Origin: Flavimaribacter sp024343425
GTDB taxonomy: Bacteria; Pseudomonadota; Alphaproteobacteria; Rhizobiales; Rhizobiaceae
NCBI GenBank assembly: GCA_965227645.1
Contig: OZ245773.1
Coordinates: forward strand, 3,224,001-3,288,000
Direction of reading: 5' to 3'
Length of the DNA stretch: 64,000 bases
Both the position numbers and the translations under genes were made by a program. The notes under the pieces were generated by a model. It saw only the letters and a list, made by a program, of their open reading frames with translations. It ran no database searches and was not told where the DNA came from. Shown in pieces: positions 1 to 8,758 of the stretch (the first letter of the stretch is position 1; each line of letters starts with the position of its first letter).

Positions 1-21
1 CCAAAAAAATACCGGGGAAGC

Positions 22-837
22 ATGACGAACATCATCGATGTCAGAAACGTCATTAAACGTTTCGGTGGTTTTTACGCGGTCGACGATTGCAGCCTCCAGG
101 TTGAAAAAGGCTCCATCACCGGGCTGATCGGTCCGAACGGCGCAGGCAAGACCACGCTCTTCAACATTGTCGCAGGCGCCTTTTCCCCAACGTCGGGCCA
201 GATCCTGCTCGACGGCGAAGACGTGACCGGCCTGCCGGCGCACGCGCTGTTCGGCCGCGGCCTGCTCAGAACCTTCCAGATTGCCCACGAATTCTCGCAC
301 ATGACGGTGACGGAAAACCTGATGATGGTTCCTGAGCACCAGCCGGGCGAACATCTCGCCTCGGCCTGGTTCCGTCCGGGCGCCGTCAGCCGGCGCGAAT
401 CGGAGGTGCGCAAAAAGGCCGAGGAAGTGCTCGACTTCCTCAAGATCGGCCACGTGAAAAACGAGCTTGCCGGCAACCTGTCCGGCGGCCAGAAGAAACT
501 ATTGGAACTTGGCCGCACCATGATGGTCGACGCCAAGGTCGTCCTCCTCGACGAGATCGCCGCCGGCGTCAACCGGACGCTGCTTAACGACCTGGTGGAC
601 AATATCGAGCGCCTCAACCGGGAGTTCGGCTACACCTTCTTCGTGATCGAGCACGACATGGACATGATCGCGCGGCTCTGCGACCCGGTCATCGTCATGG
701 CCTCCGGCTCGGTGATGACCCAGGGTCATATCGCCGACATTCAGCGCGACGAGGCGGTGATCGAGGCTTATTTCGGCGGCTCGCCCACCGGCGAGGCCAC
801 CACAAGCGCAGACCATGCCGCGGGCGCTGCATCATGA
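22..837 (+). CDS. livG: Branched-chain amino acid ABC importer, ATPase LivG
   Basis: This is a LivG-type ATPase of a HAAT-family importer, which drives uptake of branched-chain or related amino acids from the cytoplasmic face. The Walker A loop (GPNGAGKTT) lies at about residues 37-45, the signature LSGGQ at about 154-158, and the Walker B Asp-Glu in LLDEIAAG shortly after. At 271 residues it is the normal LivG length. Its stop codon overlaps the livF start in an ATGA, so the two are translationally coupled. Only 21 bases precede it in the window, so an upstream operon partner such as a binding protein may lie off the left edge. The exact substrate cannot be read from sequence. Confidence 0.9.
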   Translation: MTNIIDVRNVIKRFGGFYAVDDCSLQVEKGSITGLIGPNGAGKTTLFNIVAGAFSPTSGQILLDGEDVTGLPAHALFGRGLLRTFQIAHEFSHMTVTENLMMVPEHQPGEHLASAWFRPGAVSRRESEVRKKAEEVLDFLKIGHVKNELAGNLSGGQKKLLELGRTMMVDAKVVLLDEIAAGVNRTLLNDLVDNIERLNREFGYTFFVIEHDMDMIARLCDPVIVMASGSVMTQGHIADIQRDEAVIEAYFGGSPTGEATTSADHAAGAAS

Positions 838-1538
838 GCCTTCTGAAGATCACCAATCTCCACGCCGGCTATGGGCAGATGTCGATCCTCAAAGGCGTCG
901 ACATGACGCTGGAAGAAGGCGAGATCGGCGTCATCGTCGGCCCCAACGGCGCGGGCAAGTCGACGACACTCAAGGCCATCTTCGGCATGCTGAACATCAC
1001 AGAAGGCTCGATCGAGTTCGACGGCGAGGACATCACCGGCATCCGCTCCGAAGAGCTCGCCTCTCATCGCATCGCCTTCGTTCCGCAGGAAAACAACGTC
1101 TTCCACACGTTGACGGTGCACGAAAACCTGGAGATGGGCGCCTATATCAGGCGCGACGACTTCAGCCGGGTGATGGATCACGTCTACGAAATTTTCCCGC
1201 CGCTGAAGGAAAAGCGCCGCCAGCCGGCCGGCGAACTCTCCGGCGGCCAGCGGCAGATGGTCGCCTTCGGCCGCGCGCTGATGATCGAGCCGAAGCTGAT
1301 CCTGCTCGACGAACCGACGGCCGGCCTCTCGCCGATGTTCATGTCGCAGATCTTCGACCGGGTGATCGCCATCAACAAGACCGGCGTCACGGTCGCCATG
1401 GTCGAACAGAACGCAAAACAGGCGCTTGCCATCGCGCACAAGGGATTTGTGCTCGCCAACGGCGCCAACTCATTCACCGACACGGGCAGAAATCTCCTCG
1501 AGAACCCCGAAGTCGCCAAGAGCTTTCTTGGCGGATAA
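834..1538 (+). CDS. livF: Branched-chain amino acid ABC importer, ATPase LivF
   Basis: This is the second ATPase of the importer, 234 residues, the usual LivF size. Walker A (GPNGAGKST) is at about residues 36-44, the signature ELSGGQRQM near 138, and Walker B reads LILLDEPTAGL. The His-switch position is poorly matched (VAMVEQN), which is typical of LivF proteins. It overlaps livG by four bases and is followed after 12 bases by livH, consistent with one transcript. LivF and LivG normally pair as a heterodimer beneath the LivH-LivM permease. Confidence 0.9.
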   Translation: MSLLKITNLHAGYGQMSILKGVDMTLEEGEIGVIVGPNGAGKSTTLKAIFGMLNITEGSIEFDGEDITGIRSEELASHRIAFVPQENNVFHTLTVHENLEMGAYIRRDDFSRVMDHVYEIFPPLKEKRRQPAGELSGGQRQMVAFGRALMIEPKLILLDEPTAGLSPMFMSQIFDRVIAINKTGVTVAMVEQNAKQALAIAHKGFVLANGANSFTDTGRNLLENPEVAKSFLGG

Positions 1539-1550
1539 CGGGAGGACCAC

Positions 1551-2543
1551 GTGAACGATCTCGTCTTTTTCATCAACAAGGGCCTCCTTTCCGGGATGAT
1601 CATCGGTTCGATCTACGCCATGGGCGCGATCGGCGTGACGATGATTTTCGGTATTCTGCGCTTCGCCCATTTCGCGCATGGCGACATGATGACGCTTGGC
1701 GCCTTCATGACGCTGATCATCGCCGCGCTGCTGGCGTCCGCCGGCGTTGTCCTGCCCTTCCCGATCGCCTTCGCGGCGATCATTCCGGCGATGGCCGTCA
1801 CCGCGGTTCTCGCGATCGGCCTCGACAAGGTTTTCTACAAGCCCCTGCGTAACGCCGGCGCCCGGCCGGTCGTGCTCGTCATGGCCTCGGTCGGCGTCAC
1901 CCTCATGCTGCAGGGCCTGATCCGTCTCTTCGCCGGCGTGCGCGCCCGCGACATGTTCATCGACCAGCCGAAGGACATCTTCCAGATCCCCTTCCCCGGC
2001 GCCACGCGCGCTGTGATCCTGACGGAGCCGCAAATCGTGTTGATCGGCTTCACCGTCGTCGCGGTGCTGGCGCTGCACCTGTTTCTCACCCGCTCGCGTC
2101 TCGGCAAGGCGATGCGCGCCGTCTCCGACAATCCGGAGCTCGCCCGCATCACCGGCATCAACACCAATCACGTCGTGTGGGCCACCTGGATCATCGGCGG
2201 CGGACTTGCCTGCGCCGCCGGCTCGCTGCTCTCGATGGACGTGACGCTGAAGCCGGATCTGTCCTTCAACATCCTCCTGCCGATCTTCGCGGCGACCATC
2301 GTCGGCGGCATCGGCCAGCCCTATGGCGCGATCGCCGGCGGTTTCCTCGTCGGCTTCTGCGAAACGCTCGCCGTCTTCAACTGGTCGGTGCTGCTGCGGC
2401 CGATCCAGGACAGCCTGTGGTTCGAGCTGCCGCGCAACATGGCGCTGGTGCCCACCGAGTACAAGCTCATGGTGCCGTTCCTGATCCTGATCATCGTGCT
2501 GATCTACCGGCCGACCGGCATCTTCCGCGGGAGGGTGCTCTGA
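1551..2543 (+). CDS. livH: Branched-chain amino acid ABC importer, permease LivH
   Basis: This inner-membrane permease subunit has 330 residues and about eight hydrophobic segments, beginning with a helix around residues 10-35 (IIGSIYAMGAIGVTM). The conserved LivH-type stretch AMRAVSDNPELARITGI, near residue 185, is the cytoplasmic coupling region that contacts the ATPases. The start is GTG with a strong GGAGG six bases upstream. The TGA stop overlaps the ATG of livM by one base. It forms the translocation path with LivM. Confidence 0.9.
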   Translation: MNDLVFFINKGLLSGMIIGSIYAMGAIGVTMIFGILRFAHFAHGDMMTLGAFMTLIIAALLASAGVVLPFPIAFAAIIPAMAVTAVLAIGLDKVFYKPLRNAGARPVVLVMASVGVTLMLQGLIRLFAGVRARDMFIDQPKDIFQIPFPGATRAVILTEPQIVLIGFTVVAVLALHLFLTRSRLGKAMRAVSDNPELARITGINTNHVVWATWIIGGGLACAAGSLLSMDVTLKPDLSFNILLPIFAATIVGGIGQPYGAIAGGFLVGFCETLAVFNWSVLLRPIQDSLWFELPRNMALVPTEYKLMVPFLILIIVLIYRPTGIFRGRVL

Positions 2544-3820
2544 TGGAAGGCAACCTGTTCGAACGCAACCGTCGAGACATCGCCCTCTTCGCCGGCCTCG
2601 CCCTTCTCGTCGCGATCATTTTCCTCACCCAGGGCAGCGTCTACTCGCTGCGCATGCTGGTGGAAGCCGGCTGCTATGCGATGATCGCGCTCGGGCTGAC
2701 CATCCAGTGGGGCTATGCGGGTCTTTTCAATGTCGGCGTCATGGGCTTCATCGCCGCCGGGGCCGCCTCTTCGGTGCTCATCACCTTCCCCACGAATCCG
2801 GATTTCTGGAATTCAAACGGCCCGCAGCTGGTCGGCATGTTCCTCGTCAAGCTGGCCTTCAGCGCGGTTCTCCTGTGGCTCGCAAATATTTCCGGCCGGT
2901 TCGGCATAGGCCGCCGGCTGCGCGGTTTGCTCATCGTCATCGCCATCGCCGTCGCCTATCTCGTGCTATCGGCGCACATGACGACGATGGCCGCGCAGAT
3001 CGAGGCGAACAGCGGCTGGATCGGCGGTCTTGGCCTGCCCGTTCTTGTCGGCTGGATCGTCGCCGGCGTCGTGGCCGGCGTCATCGCCTGGTTCGTGGGC
3101 AAGATCTGCCTGGGGCTTCGATCCGACTATCTGGCGATCGCAACGCTGGGCATCGCCCAGATCATCAAGCACTTTTTAAAGAACGCCGACTGGCTGACCC
3201 GCGGCACGCTGACCGTCTCGCCGCTTCCATGGCCGGTCGAAATGCCAAGCGGCGGCGAATTCATCATGGCGCGCGCATCCTATCTCAGCCTGGTGGCGAT
3301 CGCCGTCGTCATCATCTATCTGCTGCTCGAGCGCGCCTACAATGCGCCCTGGGGCCGGATGATGCGGGCGATCCGCGACAACGAGACCGCGGCCGAGGCG
3401 ATGGGCAAGAACGTCACCAGCCGCCGCATCGAGATCTTCGTGCTCGGCAGCGTGCTAATGGGCTTCGGCGGCGCGATGCTCATCCACTTCGCCTCCATCT
3501 ACGATCCGTCCGGCTTCCTCGATCTCAACCACACCTTCCTGATCTGGGTGATGGTAATCCTAGGCGGATCGGGCAACAATCGCGGCGCGATCTTCGGCGC
3601 GGTCTTCGTCTACATCGTCTGGGTCATGTCGGAGCCGGTCACGCTCGCCCTGTTCGACGTCATCCGAACCTACGGCGTCGCCTGGTTCGACTGGGAGCCT
3701 CCGTCGGATTTCAACAGCCGTGCGCTGCAGATGCGCGTCTTCGTCATCGGCCTGACCATCACCCTGGTGCTGCGCTTCGCGCCGCGCGGCCTGCTGCCTG
3801 AGCGTCAGGCGCGGCACTAA
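2543..3820 (+). CDS. livM: Branched-chain amino acid ABC importer, permease LivM
   Basis: This is the partner permease, 425 residues, with about ten hydrophobic segments. The coupling motif MMRAIRDNETAAEAMGKN sits near residue 275 and the C-terminus (LRFAPRGLLPERQ) is typical of LivM. I start it at the ATG at 2543, which shares one base with the livH stop; the frame stays open far upstream but that part is antisense-like filler over livH. The long first third, before the coupling motif, has extra helices compared with LivH, as is usual for this subunit. It ends the transporter operon. Confidence 0.9.
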   Translation: MEGNLFERNRRDIALFAGLALLVAIIFLTQGSVYSLRMLVEAGCYAMIALGLTIQWGYAGLFNVGVMGFIAAGAASSVLITFPTNPDFWNSNGPQLVGMFLVKLAFSAVLLWLANISGRFGIGRRLRGLLIVIAIAVAYLVLSAHMTTMAAQIEANSGWIGGLGLPVLVGWIVAGVVAGVIAWFVGKICLGLRSDYLAIATLGIAQIIKHFLKNADWLTRGTLTVSPLPWPVEMPSGGEFIMARASYLSLVAIAVVIIYLLLERAYNAPWGRMMRAIRDNETAAEAMGKNVTSRRIEIFVLGSVLMGFGGAMLIHFASIYDPSGFLDLNHTFLIWVMVILGGSGNNRGAIFGAVFVYIVWVMSEPVTLALFDVIRTYGVAWFDWEPPSDFNSRALQMRVFVIGLTITLVLRFAPRGLLPERQARH

Positions 3821-3863
3821 GCGCCTCCCGCTCTCTGAAACCTTGAAGAAATCGCCAAATCTG

Positions 3864-3890
3864 CATATATGACTAGAGTGGTCATATATG
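3864..3890. promoter_or_regulatory. Palindromic operator of the Phd/PIN toxin-antitoxin pair
   Basis: Two perfect 10-base arms, CATATATGAC at 3864-3873 and GTCATATATG at 3881-3890, are separated by seven bases. The palindrome ends ten bases before the antitoxin start. Phd-type antitoxins repress their own operon by binding such palindromes; the binding here is inferred. Confidence 0.65.
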
Positions 3891-3900
3891 AGACGCGCAC

Positions 3901-4143
3901 ATGAAAGAAATCCAGCTCAAAGACGCCAAGGCAACCTTGTCGGCCGTCGTGGATCAGGCCGTTCTGGGGCGCCCCTCCGTCATCACCAGGCACGGCAAGA
4001 AACAGGCCGTCGTCCTGTCGTTCGACGACTATGAAAAACTGTCGCATGTCCCGAGCTTCGGGCGGCTTCTGGCGGCGTTTCCCGGCGAAGAGGGCGATAT
4101 TCCTGATCGCAGCGAAAAACCCGCCCGAACCGTCGATCTCTGA
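3901..4143 (+). CDS. Phd/YefM-family antitoxin
   Basis: This 80-residue protein matches the Phd/YefM antitoxin fold: an N-terminal DNA-binding part (QLKDAKATLSAVVDQA), then the typical VITRHGKKQAVVLSFDDYEKL, and a charged, probably disordered tail that would wrap the toxin. The stop overlaps the start of the PIN toxin gene in an ATGA. A perfect palindrome directly upstream is the likely autoregulatory site. It neutralises the downstream toxin and acts as a transcriptional repressor. Confidence 0.88.
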   Translation: MKEIQLKDAKATLSAVVDQAVLGRPSVITRHGKKQAVVLSFDDYEKLSHVPSFGRLLAAFPGEEGDIPDRSEKPARTVDL

Positions 4144-4583
4144 TGTATCTGGTCGACACCAACGTCATCTCGGCGCTGGCTCCGTCAAATCAGGGGCCCG
4201 CTTCCCAACTTGTCGAGTGGCTTGATCGGGCCAGCCCGTATCTTTTTCTGTCGGTCATCACCGTTGCGGAAATCCAGTCCGGCATCGCCCGGGCGGACCG
4301 CATCGGCGCGAGCGCGAAAGCGACAAGACTGCGTGAGTGGTGGGGGGCGATTGAATATCTGTACGCCCAAAAGCTGCTGGATTTTGATCTTGGATGCGCT
4401 CACATCGCCGGCAGAATTCTCGACGAATCCCGAGCGCACCGGCCGGGATTCGAGGACATCGCGATCGCCGCAACCGCCCGGGCGCACGAGTTCACGATCC
4501 TGACGCGCAATTTGCGGCATTTCGAACCGCTGAGGGTTCCAGCCATCGATCCGTTCGACGCCCTTCCGCCTCTGCCCGCGTAA
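4143..4583 (+). CDS. PIN-domain ribonuclease toxin (VapC/FitB type)
   Basis: This 146-residue PIN-domain protein starts MYLVDTNVISAL, giving the first acidic metal ligand at Asp5. Further acidic residues appear in AEIQSGI (Glu near 43) and in GFEDIAIAATA (Asp near 114), with TRNLRHF near the C-terminus. These are the usual PIN active-site positions. PIN toxins of this class cut tRNA or other RNAs. Translational coupling to the upstream antitoxin supports a type II toxin-antitoxin unit. Confidence 0.9.
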   Translation: MYLVDTNVISALAPSNQGPASQLVEWLDRASPYLFLSVITVAEIQSGIARADRIGASAKATRLREWWGAIEYLYAQKLLDFDLGCAHIAGRILDESRAHRPGFEDIAIAATARAHEFTILTRNLRHFEPLRVPAIDPFDALPPLPA

Positions 4584-4587
4584 CCGC

Positions 4588-5199
4588 TCAACCAGTCTTG
4601 GCGTCGTCGGGCCGCATCAGTTCCCAGGCTTCCGTCACCGTTGAATAATCCCGGTAGCCCATGCGCGCGATCGGACGGGCGCCGGCCGTGTCGAACCGGC
4701 CGTCGCGAATGTATTCGTCGCGAATGTGGGTGTGCACGACCTGGCCGATGACGAAAAAGCGGTTGATCGGATTGCCGTCCTTGTCGTTCAGCCGGGTTGC
4801 CGACACCGTGATGCATTCCATCGCCGCAGGGCTTTCGGCGACGAAGGGCGTCGAAATCTCGACCGGTTCGCCGTGCGTGAGACCGGCAAGCGCGAATTCG
4901 TTTGCCCCGTCGGGAACCGACCCGGAAGATATGTTCATGGCGTCCGCAAGCGCTTCCGTGGCGAGCGAGATGGTGAACTCGCCGCGGTCACGGGCGTTCG
5001 TGTAGGAGTGCTTCGCGCCTTCGCTCGAAAATCCGACCATGTTCGGAGCAGTGCCGAGACCGGCGAAGAAGGAATAGGGAGCGAGATTGGGCACGCCGTC
5101 GGCGTTGCGCGTCCCGATCCAGCCGATGGGTCTCGGCGCGATGATCGCCTTGAACGGATCGAATTTGAGCGCCTCGGGACGCTCGTCGCCATAATGCAT
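4588..5199 (-). CDS. Flavin reductase-like domain protein (FMN binding)
   Basis: This 203-residue protein belongs to the flavin reductase-like, FMN-binding split-barrel family. The landmark stretches are IIAPRPIGWIGTRN near residues 19-32, NLAPYSFFAG near 38-48, and the His-containing VVHTHIRDEYI near 155. Members transfer hydride from NAD(P)H to FMN or bind FMN for unknown oxidoreductions. It converges with the toxin gene and leaves about 255 bases before the next gene, in which I see no clear feature. Confidence 0.85.
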   Translation of the reverse strand: MHYGDERPEALKFDPFKAIIAPRPIGWIGTRNADGVPNLAPYSFFAGLGTAPNMVGFSSEGAKHSYTNARDRGEFTISLATEALADAMNISSGSVPDGANEFALAGLTHGEPVEISTPFVAESPAAMECITVSATRLNDKDGNPINRFFVIGQVVHTHIRDEYIRDGRFDTAGARPIARMGYRDYSTVTEAWELMRPDDAKTG

Positions 5200-5454
5200 G
5201 TTCGGTCTTTCCTGCTCGTGGTCGCGTCAGTCTTGCGTGAGGCCGAAAGGAATACGCTTCTATCGAGCGCCAGGCAACGCATCGACGCCGCCGTGTGAAC
5301 ATTCCAGAATCCGGGTGACTGGCGTTTCGGCGCAGATTATGACTTCACATAATCGCATTGCAATCGGCGCCGCGTCATTCCTGTCCCTGCCCTCTACTAT
5401 CGTCGCCGCCGATCGCGCCCTGTATAATGACAAACGCAACGGGACAAGCGCGCC

Positions 5455-6801
5455 GTGACCACATTCCCCTTTTCCCTCGCCGACCCGGTGCAATTCGACG
5501 CGCCGCTTCCGGGCGCCTGCGACGTCGTCATCATCGGCGGCGGCGTCATAGGCGTTGCGACGGCGCTTTTCATTGCCCGCAAGGGCGCGTCGGTCGCGCT
5601 GCTGGAGAAAGGCCGCATCGCCGCCGAACAGTCGTCGCGCAACTGGGGCTGGATCCGCCAGCAGGGACGCGACGCCGACGAATTGCCGATCATGATGGAG
5701 TCGCGCCGGCTGTGGAAATCCCTGGCGGATGACTGCGCGGAGGACATCGGCCTCGCCGAGACCGGCGTCGCCTATCTGGCCAGAACCGACGCCGAAATGC
5801 AGGAATTCGCAGAATTCGCGGAGGTCGCGCATGCCTGTGGCCTCGAAAGCAGGATTCTCGACGCGGCGGAAACCGCGGCTCTCATCCCCGCCATGGCGCA
5901 GCGCTACAAGGGCGCGATCACGACCCCGTCCGACATGCGCGCCGAACCGTGGATCGCCGTGCCGGCTCTGGCGCGCCTCGCCGTGCGGGAAGGCGTCACG
6001 ATCATCGAAAATTGTGCGGCGCGCAATCTCGACATCGCCGCCGGGCGCGTCGCGGGCGTCTATACCGAAAAGGGCCGCGTCGCCGCGTCCACCGTCCTCG
6101 TCGCCGCCGGCGCTTGGACCTCGCTGTTCCTGCGCGCGCACGGCGTCTCGATACCGCAATTGTCCGTCAGGTCCACCGTCGCCGCCACCACCGCCCTGCC
6201 CGAAATCCACACCGGCGCGGCGACGGACGAGCGCATTTCCTTCCGTCGGCGGCAGGATGGCGGCTACACTGTGGCCGCAGGCGGACGCCATCATTTCTAT
6301 CTTGGTCCGGACGCGTTCCGCCACGCCGGAAAATACTGGCCGGCGCTGCGAAAAAATCCGTTCGGCACGCGCTTCCGACCCTCTGCGCCGCAGGGTTACC
6401 CGGACGCCTGGCGCACGCCCCGCGTCTGGCGGGAAGACGAACCGGGCCCGTTCGAGGCGATGCGCATTCTCGACCCCGCGCCGGATCCGGAAGGATTAAG
6501 GCAGATTTCAAGCCGGTTCCGGGAACTCTTTCCACAGATCGGAGAAGTGACGCTGAAAGCGCGCTGGGCCGGAATGATCGACGCGATGCCCGACATGGTT
6601 CCGGTCGTCGATCACGTCGCGCCCATACCTGGCCTCGTCGTCGCCACCGGCATGAGCGGTCATGGCTTCGGCATTGGCCCTGGCATGGGGCGCGTCATCG
6701 CCGATCTCATCCGCGGCGACGACGTCGGCCACGACCTGCGTCGATTCCGCTTTTCCCGCTTCAGCGACGGGAGCCCGCTGCGGCTCGGCCCTGCGCTTTG
6801 A
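5455..6801 (+). CDS. FAD-dependent amine/D-amino acid oxidase (DadA-like)
   Basis: This 448-residue flavoenzyme has an N-terminal dinucleotide-binding motif (VVIIGGGVIGVATALF, about residues 24-39), the RNWGWIRQQGRD region found in DadA/glycine-oxidase-like proteins, and a C-terminal FAD-contact segment (VATGMSGHGFGIGPGMG) near 395-412. The start is GTG at 5455. Proteins of this family oxidise secondary or D-amines to imines. The substrate is not evident, and neighbours give no pathway hint beyond the adjacent flavin reductase. Confidence 0.85.
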   Translation: MTTFPFSLADPVQFDAPLPGACDVVIIGGGVIGVATALFIARKGASVALLEKGRIAAEQSSRNWGWIRQQGRDADELPIMMESRRLWKSLADDCAEDIGLAETGVAYLARTDAEMQEFAEFAEVAHACGLESRILDAAETAALIPAMAQRYKGAITTPSDMRAEPWIAVPALARLAVREGVTIIENCAARNLDIAAGRVAGVYTEKGRVAASTVLVAAGAWTSLFLRAHGVSIPQLSVRSTVAATTALPEIHTGAATDERISFRRRQDGGYTVAAGGRHHFYLGPDAFRHAGKYWPALRKNPFGTRFRPSAPQGYPDAWRTPRVWREDEPGPFEAMRILDPAPDPEGLRQISSRFRELFPQIGEVTLKARWAGMIDAMPDMVPVVDHVAPIPGLVVATGMSGHGFGIGPGMGRVIADLIRGDDVGHDLRRFRFSRFSDGSPLRLGPAL

Positions 6802-6990
6802 CGCAGAGGTCGCGGCTCACAAGCCCGCCGCGGAGGTGCCGGGCGATGGTTTCTCTGGCGTCGCCTTCGAAAGGGAACAGCTTGAAGTAATCCTCCAGCC
6901 CGAAATCCGGCCGCACGCGGCAATAGTCGGAGAATAGGCGAGAGACCCGGAAGCGGCCGCAACAGGCCGCCTCCGAATTGTCCGTCAGAT
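6761..6990 (-). pseudogene. Possible remnant coding fragment, unidentified
   Basis: On the minus strand one frame runs open through this gap and ends at a TGA at 6761-6763. Its translation contains LFSDYCRVRPDFGLEDYF followed by KLFPFEGDARETIARHL. That looks like real protein and unlike the Arg/Pro-rich shadows seen elsewhere. There is no convincing start codon: going upstream the frame enters the SDR gene out of phase. It could be the 3' end of a decayed gene or a small gene with a non-standard start. I do not recognise the family. Confidence 0.3.
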
Positions 6991-7734
6991 CTGGTTCTGG
7001 CCGCCGTCGACGAAGAACTCGACGCCATTGACGAAGCTCGAAGCGTCGGAAGCCAGAAACAGGACAGCATTCGCTATTTCCTCGGGCTTGCCGACCCGGT
7101 TGGCCGGAACCAGGCTGGCCATCTGCTTCTTTGCCTCTTCGGCCTCCGCGTCGCTTGCAAAAAGTCCATTTAGACCGGGGGTCTCCGTCAGGCCCGGACT
7201 GACGACGTTCACGCGGATGCCGCGATCCTTCAGGTCCAGGATCCAGCTGCGGGCAAAATTGCGCACCGCTGCCTTGGTCGCCGAATAGACGCTGAAGTTG
7301 GCCGTGCCGGCGCTGCCGGTCGTCGAGCCGGTGAGGATCACCGAAGCGCCGTCGCGCAGCATCGGCAGCGCCTTCTGCACGGTGAAGAGCACGCCTTTCA
7401 CATTCGTTTCGAAAGTCCGCTGGAAATGATCTTCGGTGATCGCGCCAAGCGGCGCAAAATCGCCGCCGCCAGCGTTTGCGAACAGCACGTCGATGTGCGC
7501 ATGGGTCTGCTGAACCGCATCGTAAAGCCGGTCGATGTCGGCCAGATCCGACATGTCTCCGCGCACGCCGGTCACGGCGCCGTCGATTGACCGGACCGCG
7601 GCGTCGAGCGCCTTCTGGCGGCGTCCGGTTATGAAAACGGCGGCGCCTTCAGCCGCAAACGCCCTTGCGGTCGCGAGGCCGATGCCGCTCGTGCCTCCGG
7701 TTACCACCACGACCTTGTTCTTGAACTTGCTCAT
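6985..7734 (-). CDS. Short-chain dehydrogenase/reductase
   Basis: This is a classical SDR of 249 residues. The NAD(P)-binding TGGTSGIG is at about residues 12-19, the structural NAG at about 86-88 (ANAGGG), and the catalytic Tyr and Lys lie in YSATKAA, with the upstream Ser in GSTTGS. I start at the ATG at 7734, which has a good family N-terminus (MSKFKNKVVVV). It is divergent from a LysR gene, so that regulator is its likely controller. The substrate is unknown. Confidence 0.88.
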   Translation of the reverse strand: MSKFKNKVVVVTGGTSGIGLATARAFAAEGAAVFITGRRQKALDAAVRSIDGAVTGVRGDMSDLADIDRLYDAVQQTHAHIDVLFANAGGGDFAPLGAITEDHFQRTFETNVKGVLFTVQKALPMLRDGASVILTGSTTGSAGTANFSVYSATKAAVRNFARSWILDLKDRGIRVNVVSPGLTETPGLNGLFASDAEAEEAKKQMASLVPANRVGKPEEIANAVLFLASDASSFVNGVEFFVDGGQNQI

Positions 7735-7828
7735 CGTCTGTCTCCTGTGTCGCGGGCAGGACCACCCTGCCCCGTGCTTTGGAGATAAATCTGCAACGAT
7801 TACGCTTGTAGTATGCAAAAATGGCCTC

Positions 7829-7852
7829 TATCGTTCTGAATATGGAACGATA
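7829..7852. promoter_or_regulatory. Palindromic operator between SDR and LysR genes
   Basis: Perfect 8-base arms TATCGTTC (7829-7836) and GAACGATA (7845-7852) are separated by eight bases. The site ends three bases before the LysR start and lies in the shared SDR/LysR promoter region. It fits the T-N11-A style of LysR binding sites; function is inferred. Confidence 0.55.
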
Positions 7853-7855
7853 ATC

Positions 7856-8758
7856 ATGAAAACCGATCTCAACGACTACGCCTATTTCTCGGAAGTGGTG
7901 ACGCATGGCGGCTTCGCCGCCGCGGCCCGTGCGTTGCGGGAACCCAAATCAAAGCTCAGCCGGCGCGTCGCCCGGCTGGAGGCGCGTCTCGGGATCCGGC
8001 TGATAGAACGCTCGAGCCGTCGGTTTCGGGTCACCGATCTCGGCCAGGCTTTCTACGAACGCTGCCGGACGATCCAGCTTGAGGCCGAGCAGGCCGAAGC
8101 GCTGGTGCTGCAGTCGCAATCCGAACCGCGTGGGCTGATCAGGTTCAGCTGCCCGACCGGCATGGTGGAGGTCGTCTCGGACCTGACGCGCAGCTTTCTG
8201 GAGCGCTATCCCGGCATGCGGCTTCAACTCGTGGCGGTCGACCGGCCCGTTGACCTGATCGCAGAGCGGATCGACCTCGCCTTGCGGGTGCGCGTCGCCT
8301 TGACCAGCGACGCCGAACTGACGATGCGCTCGCTCGGCAGTTCCACGCGCGTCCTGGTCGCCAGCCCGGCGCTGGCGAACCGGCTGGACACCATCGAGCA
8401 ACTCAGACAGACACCGACGCTCGCCACCAGCGACACGGACGCCGAGACCGAATGGCGGCTGGAGTCCGCAGATGGCAAGGCGCATATGCTTCGCCACGAA
8501 CCGCGCCTTGGCTGCGCCGACATGGCGGCGGTGCGCGAAGCTGCGGCCGCGGGGATGGGCGTTGCGCTGCTGCCTTTTCATGCCTGCCTCCCGGCGCTGG
8601 ACGACGGCCGGCTCGTACGGGCGTTGCCGGAATGGCGCGGGCAGAAGGGCCTGGTCCATCTCGTCTTCACGACGCGGCGCGGATTGCCCGTCGCCGTCCG
8701 CGCCCTGATTGACCATCTCGCCGCCGGGTTTCCGCGCGACGTGCTCGACGGCGGCTAA
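7856..8758 (+). CDS. LysR-family transcriptional regulator
   Basis: This 300-residue LysR-type regulator has an N-terminal winged helix-turn-helix (about residues 1-60, FAAAARALREPKSKLSRRVARLE) and a periplasmic-binding-protein-like effector domain. The start at 7856 gives the normal family N-terminus (MKTDLNDYAYFSEVV); the frame is open upstream but that part overlaps the divergent SDR gene. It probably controls the SDR gene and itself through the palindrome just upstream. Its stop overlaps the stop of the convergent ABC exporter gene by a few bases. Confidence 0.9.
   Translation: MKTDLNDYAYFSEVVTHGGFAAAARALREPKSKLSRRVARLEARLGIRLIERSSRRFRVTDLGQAFYERCRTIQLEAEQAEALVLQSQSEPRGLIRFSCPTGMVEVVSDLTRSFLERYPGMRLQLVAVDRPVDLIAERIDLALRVRVALTSDAELTMRSLGSSTRVLVASPALANRLDTIEQLRQTPTLATSDTDAETEWRLESADGKAHMLRHEPRLGCADMAAVREAAAAGMGVALLPFHACLPALDDGRLVRALPEWRGQKGLVHLVFTTRRGLPVAVRALIDHLAAGFPRDVLDGG

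Noticed and set aside
2177..2542. N-terminal extension of LivM into the livH gene
   Set aside because: The upstream part is Arg-rich and out of frame with livH; the ATG at 2543 gives the normal LivM length and overlaps the livH stop as expected.
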